From the NCBI RefSeq assembly GCF_003205615.1, contig NZ_PYBV01000035.1:1-64000 (forward strand): a stretch of DNA of 64,000 nucleotides, written 5' to 3'. This stretch comes from Micromonospora arborensis. GTDB lineage: Bacteria > Actinomycetota > Actinomycetes > Mycobacteriales > Micromonosporaceae. The position numbers and the translations under genes are program-made. Shown here one piece after another: positions 63,500 to 64,000 of the stretch (its first letter is position 1; each line of letters begins with the position of its first letter). The notes under the pieces were generated by a model that had not been told where the DNA came from, made no database searches, and was given only the letters and a program-made list of their open reading frames with translations.

Positions 63500-64000
63500 T
63501 CAGGCTAACGGGCTGGGCTCGGATGCGATCGGCGCGCTTTCGGCGGCGAGCCGGGCGGCTCGCATCGTGAGGTAGCGCTGTTCGGGCACGCTGCTCGTGC
63601 GCGCGGCGGCGGCCCGGTAGTCGGTGACTGCCCGCTCCCGGTCACCGGCCATTTCGTGCAGGTGGGCGCGGGCGGCGGGCAGCCGGTGGTGCCCGGCCAG
63701 TCGGGGGTCGTCGGCCAGCGCGTCGAGGGCGGTGAGGCCGGCCGCCGGCCCGTACACCATGGCGGTTGCCACGGCCCGGTTGAGCGCCACCACCGGGCTG
63801 CCGACGAGCCGTTCCAGCACCTGGTAGAGCGCCAGGATCTGCGGCCAGTCGGTCTGTTGGGTGCTCGGCGCCTCGTCGTGCAGGGCGGCGATGGCGGCCT
63901 GCACCTGGTACGGGCCGACGGGCCCACGCGGCAGCGCACGGGTGACAAGCGCGACGCCCTCGGCGATGGCCGACGCGTCCCAGCGGCTGCGGTCCTGTTC
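63500..64000 (-). CDS. ECF-type RNA polymerase sigma factor with TPR-like C-terminus, partial
   Basis: Only the C-terminal part is in the window; the frame runs open to position 64000. The visible region (VQAAIAALHDEAPSTQQTDWPQILALYQVLERLVGSPVVALNRAVA and GHHRLPAARAHLHEMAGDRERAVTDYRAAA) is the DUF6596/TPR-like C-terminal extension of ECF42-type sigma factors. The sigma-2 and sigma-4 regions lie beyond the edge. ECF42 genes usually sit beside a DGPF/YCII-type gene, which cannot be seen here. Confidence 0.88.
   Translation of the reverse strand, partial: EQDRSRWDASAIAEGVALVTRALPRGPVGPYQVQAAIAALHDEAPSTQQTDWPQILALYQVLERLVGSPVVALNRAVATAMVYGPAAGLTALDALADDPRLAGHHRLPAARAHLHEMAGDRERAVTDYRAAAARTSSVPEQRYLTMRAARLAAESAPIASEPSPLA

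Overview
The window is very GC-rich, has dense GTG starts and looks like a chromosomal segment of a filamentous actinobacterium, most likely Micromonosporaceae (Micromonospora-like). That placement is inference. It rests on the mix of F420-dependent LLM oxidoreductases, a mycothiol-type DinB protein, a BsaP-like partner of biotin synthase, a GH9-CBM3-Fn3-CBM2 cellulase and many leaderless-type gene starts (a -10 box about 7 bases before GTG/ATG). No phage, integrase, transposase, CRISPR array or rRNA was found.

Layout. 0-5.6 kb: a kinase-like APH plus acyl-CoA dehydrogenase pair, two ACT-domain proteins and an NADPH:quinone reductase. 5.6-10.3 kb: a secreted GH9 cellulase behind a CebR-like operator, a DUF559 nuclease-like gene bracketed by two near-identical hairpins, and an acetyltransferase. 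10.3-13.5 kb: a divergent biotin locus (bioB-bsaP against bioF-bioD). 13.5-17.7 kb: a NarL-type two-component system facing an ABC exporter, with a shared palindrome upstream of each. 17.7-26.1 kb: a methyltransferase-P450-polysaccharide deacetylase operon, a secreted membrane-anchored protein, an M36 metalloprotease, a DinB-like protein and a TetR regulator.

26.4-32.6 kb: tRNA-Gly-Cys-Val, a set of small metabolic and regulatory genes (SDR, SnoaL-like, winged helix, GNAT, ArsR-like, PEP mutase-like), then a second tRNA-Gly-Val pair. 32.6-40.2 kb: a four-gene ABC cluster (two ATPases, one fused to an AbrB-like domain, and two very large FtsX-type permeases). 40.4-47.8 kb: a lone TOPRIM protein, an epimerase, a phosphoketolase between two universal stress proteins, an LLM oxidoreductase and a deaminase. 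47.8-52.7 kb: two divergent regulator/enzyme pairs (XRE with hydrolase, TetR with quinone reductase) plus a GNAT, with a partly conserved 27-base repeat on both sides of the first pair.

52.8-59.5 kb: a small HTH protein plus Clp-N protein behind twin inverted repeats, then a co-directional envelope/lipid run (DAG kinase-like, BrkB-like, double PAP2, EEP phosphatase, Trp-rich repeat membrane protein). 59.5-64 kb: an F420 LLM enzyme, a decayed CBM2 gene that still has a promoter and operator, a trypsin-like protein lacking two catalytic residues fused to FG-GAP repeats, and the 3' part of an ECF sigma factor that runs off the window.

The strongest leads for something new are the hairpin-bracketed DUF559 gene, the inactive protease homologue with its structured leader, the HTH/Clp-N module with twin palindromes, and the 19-residue Trp-rich repeat protein.
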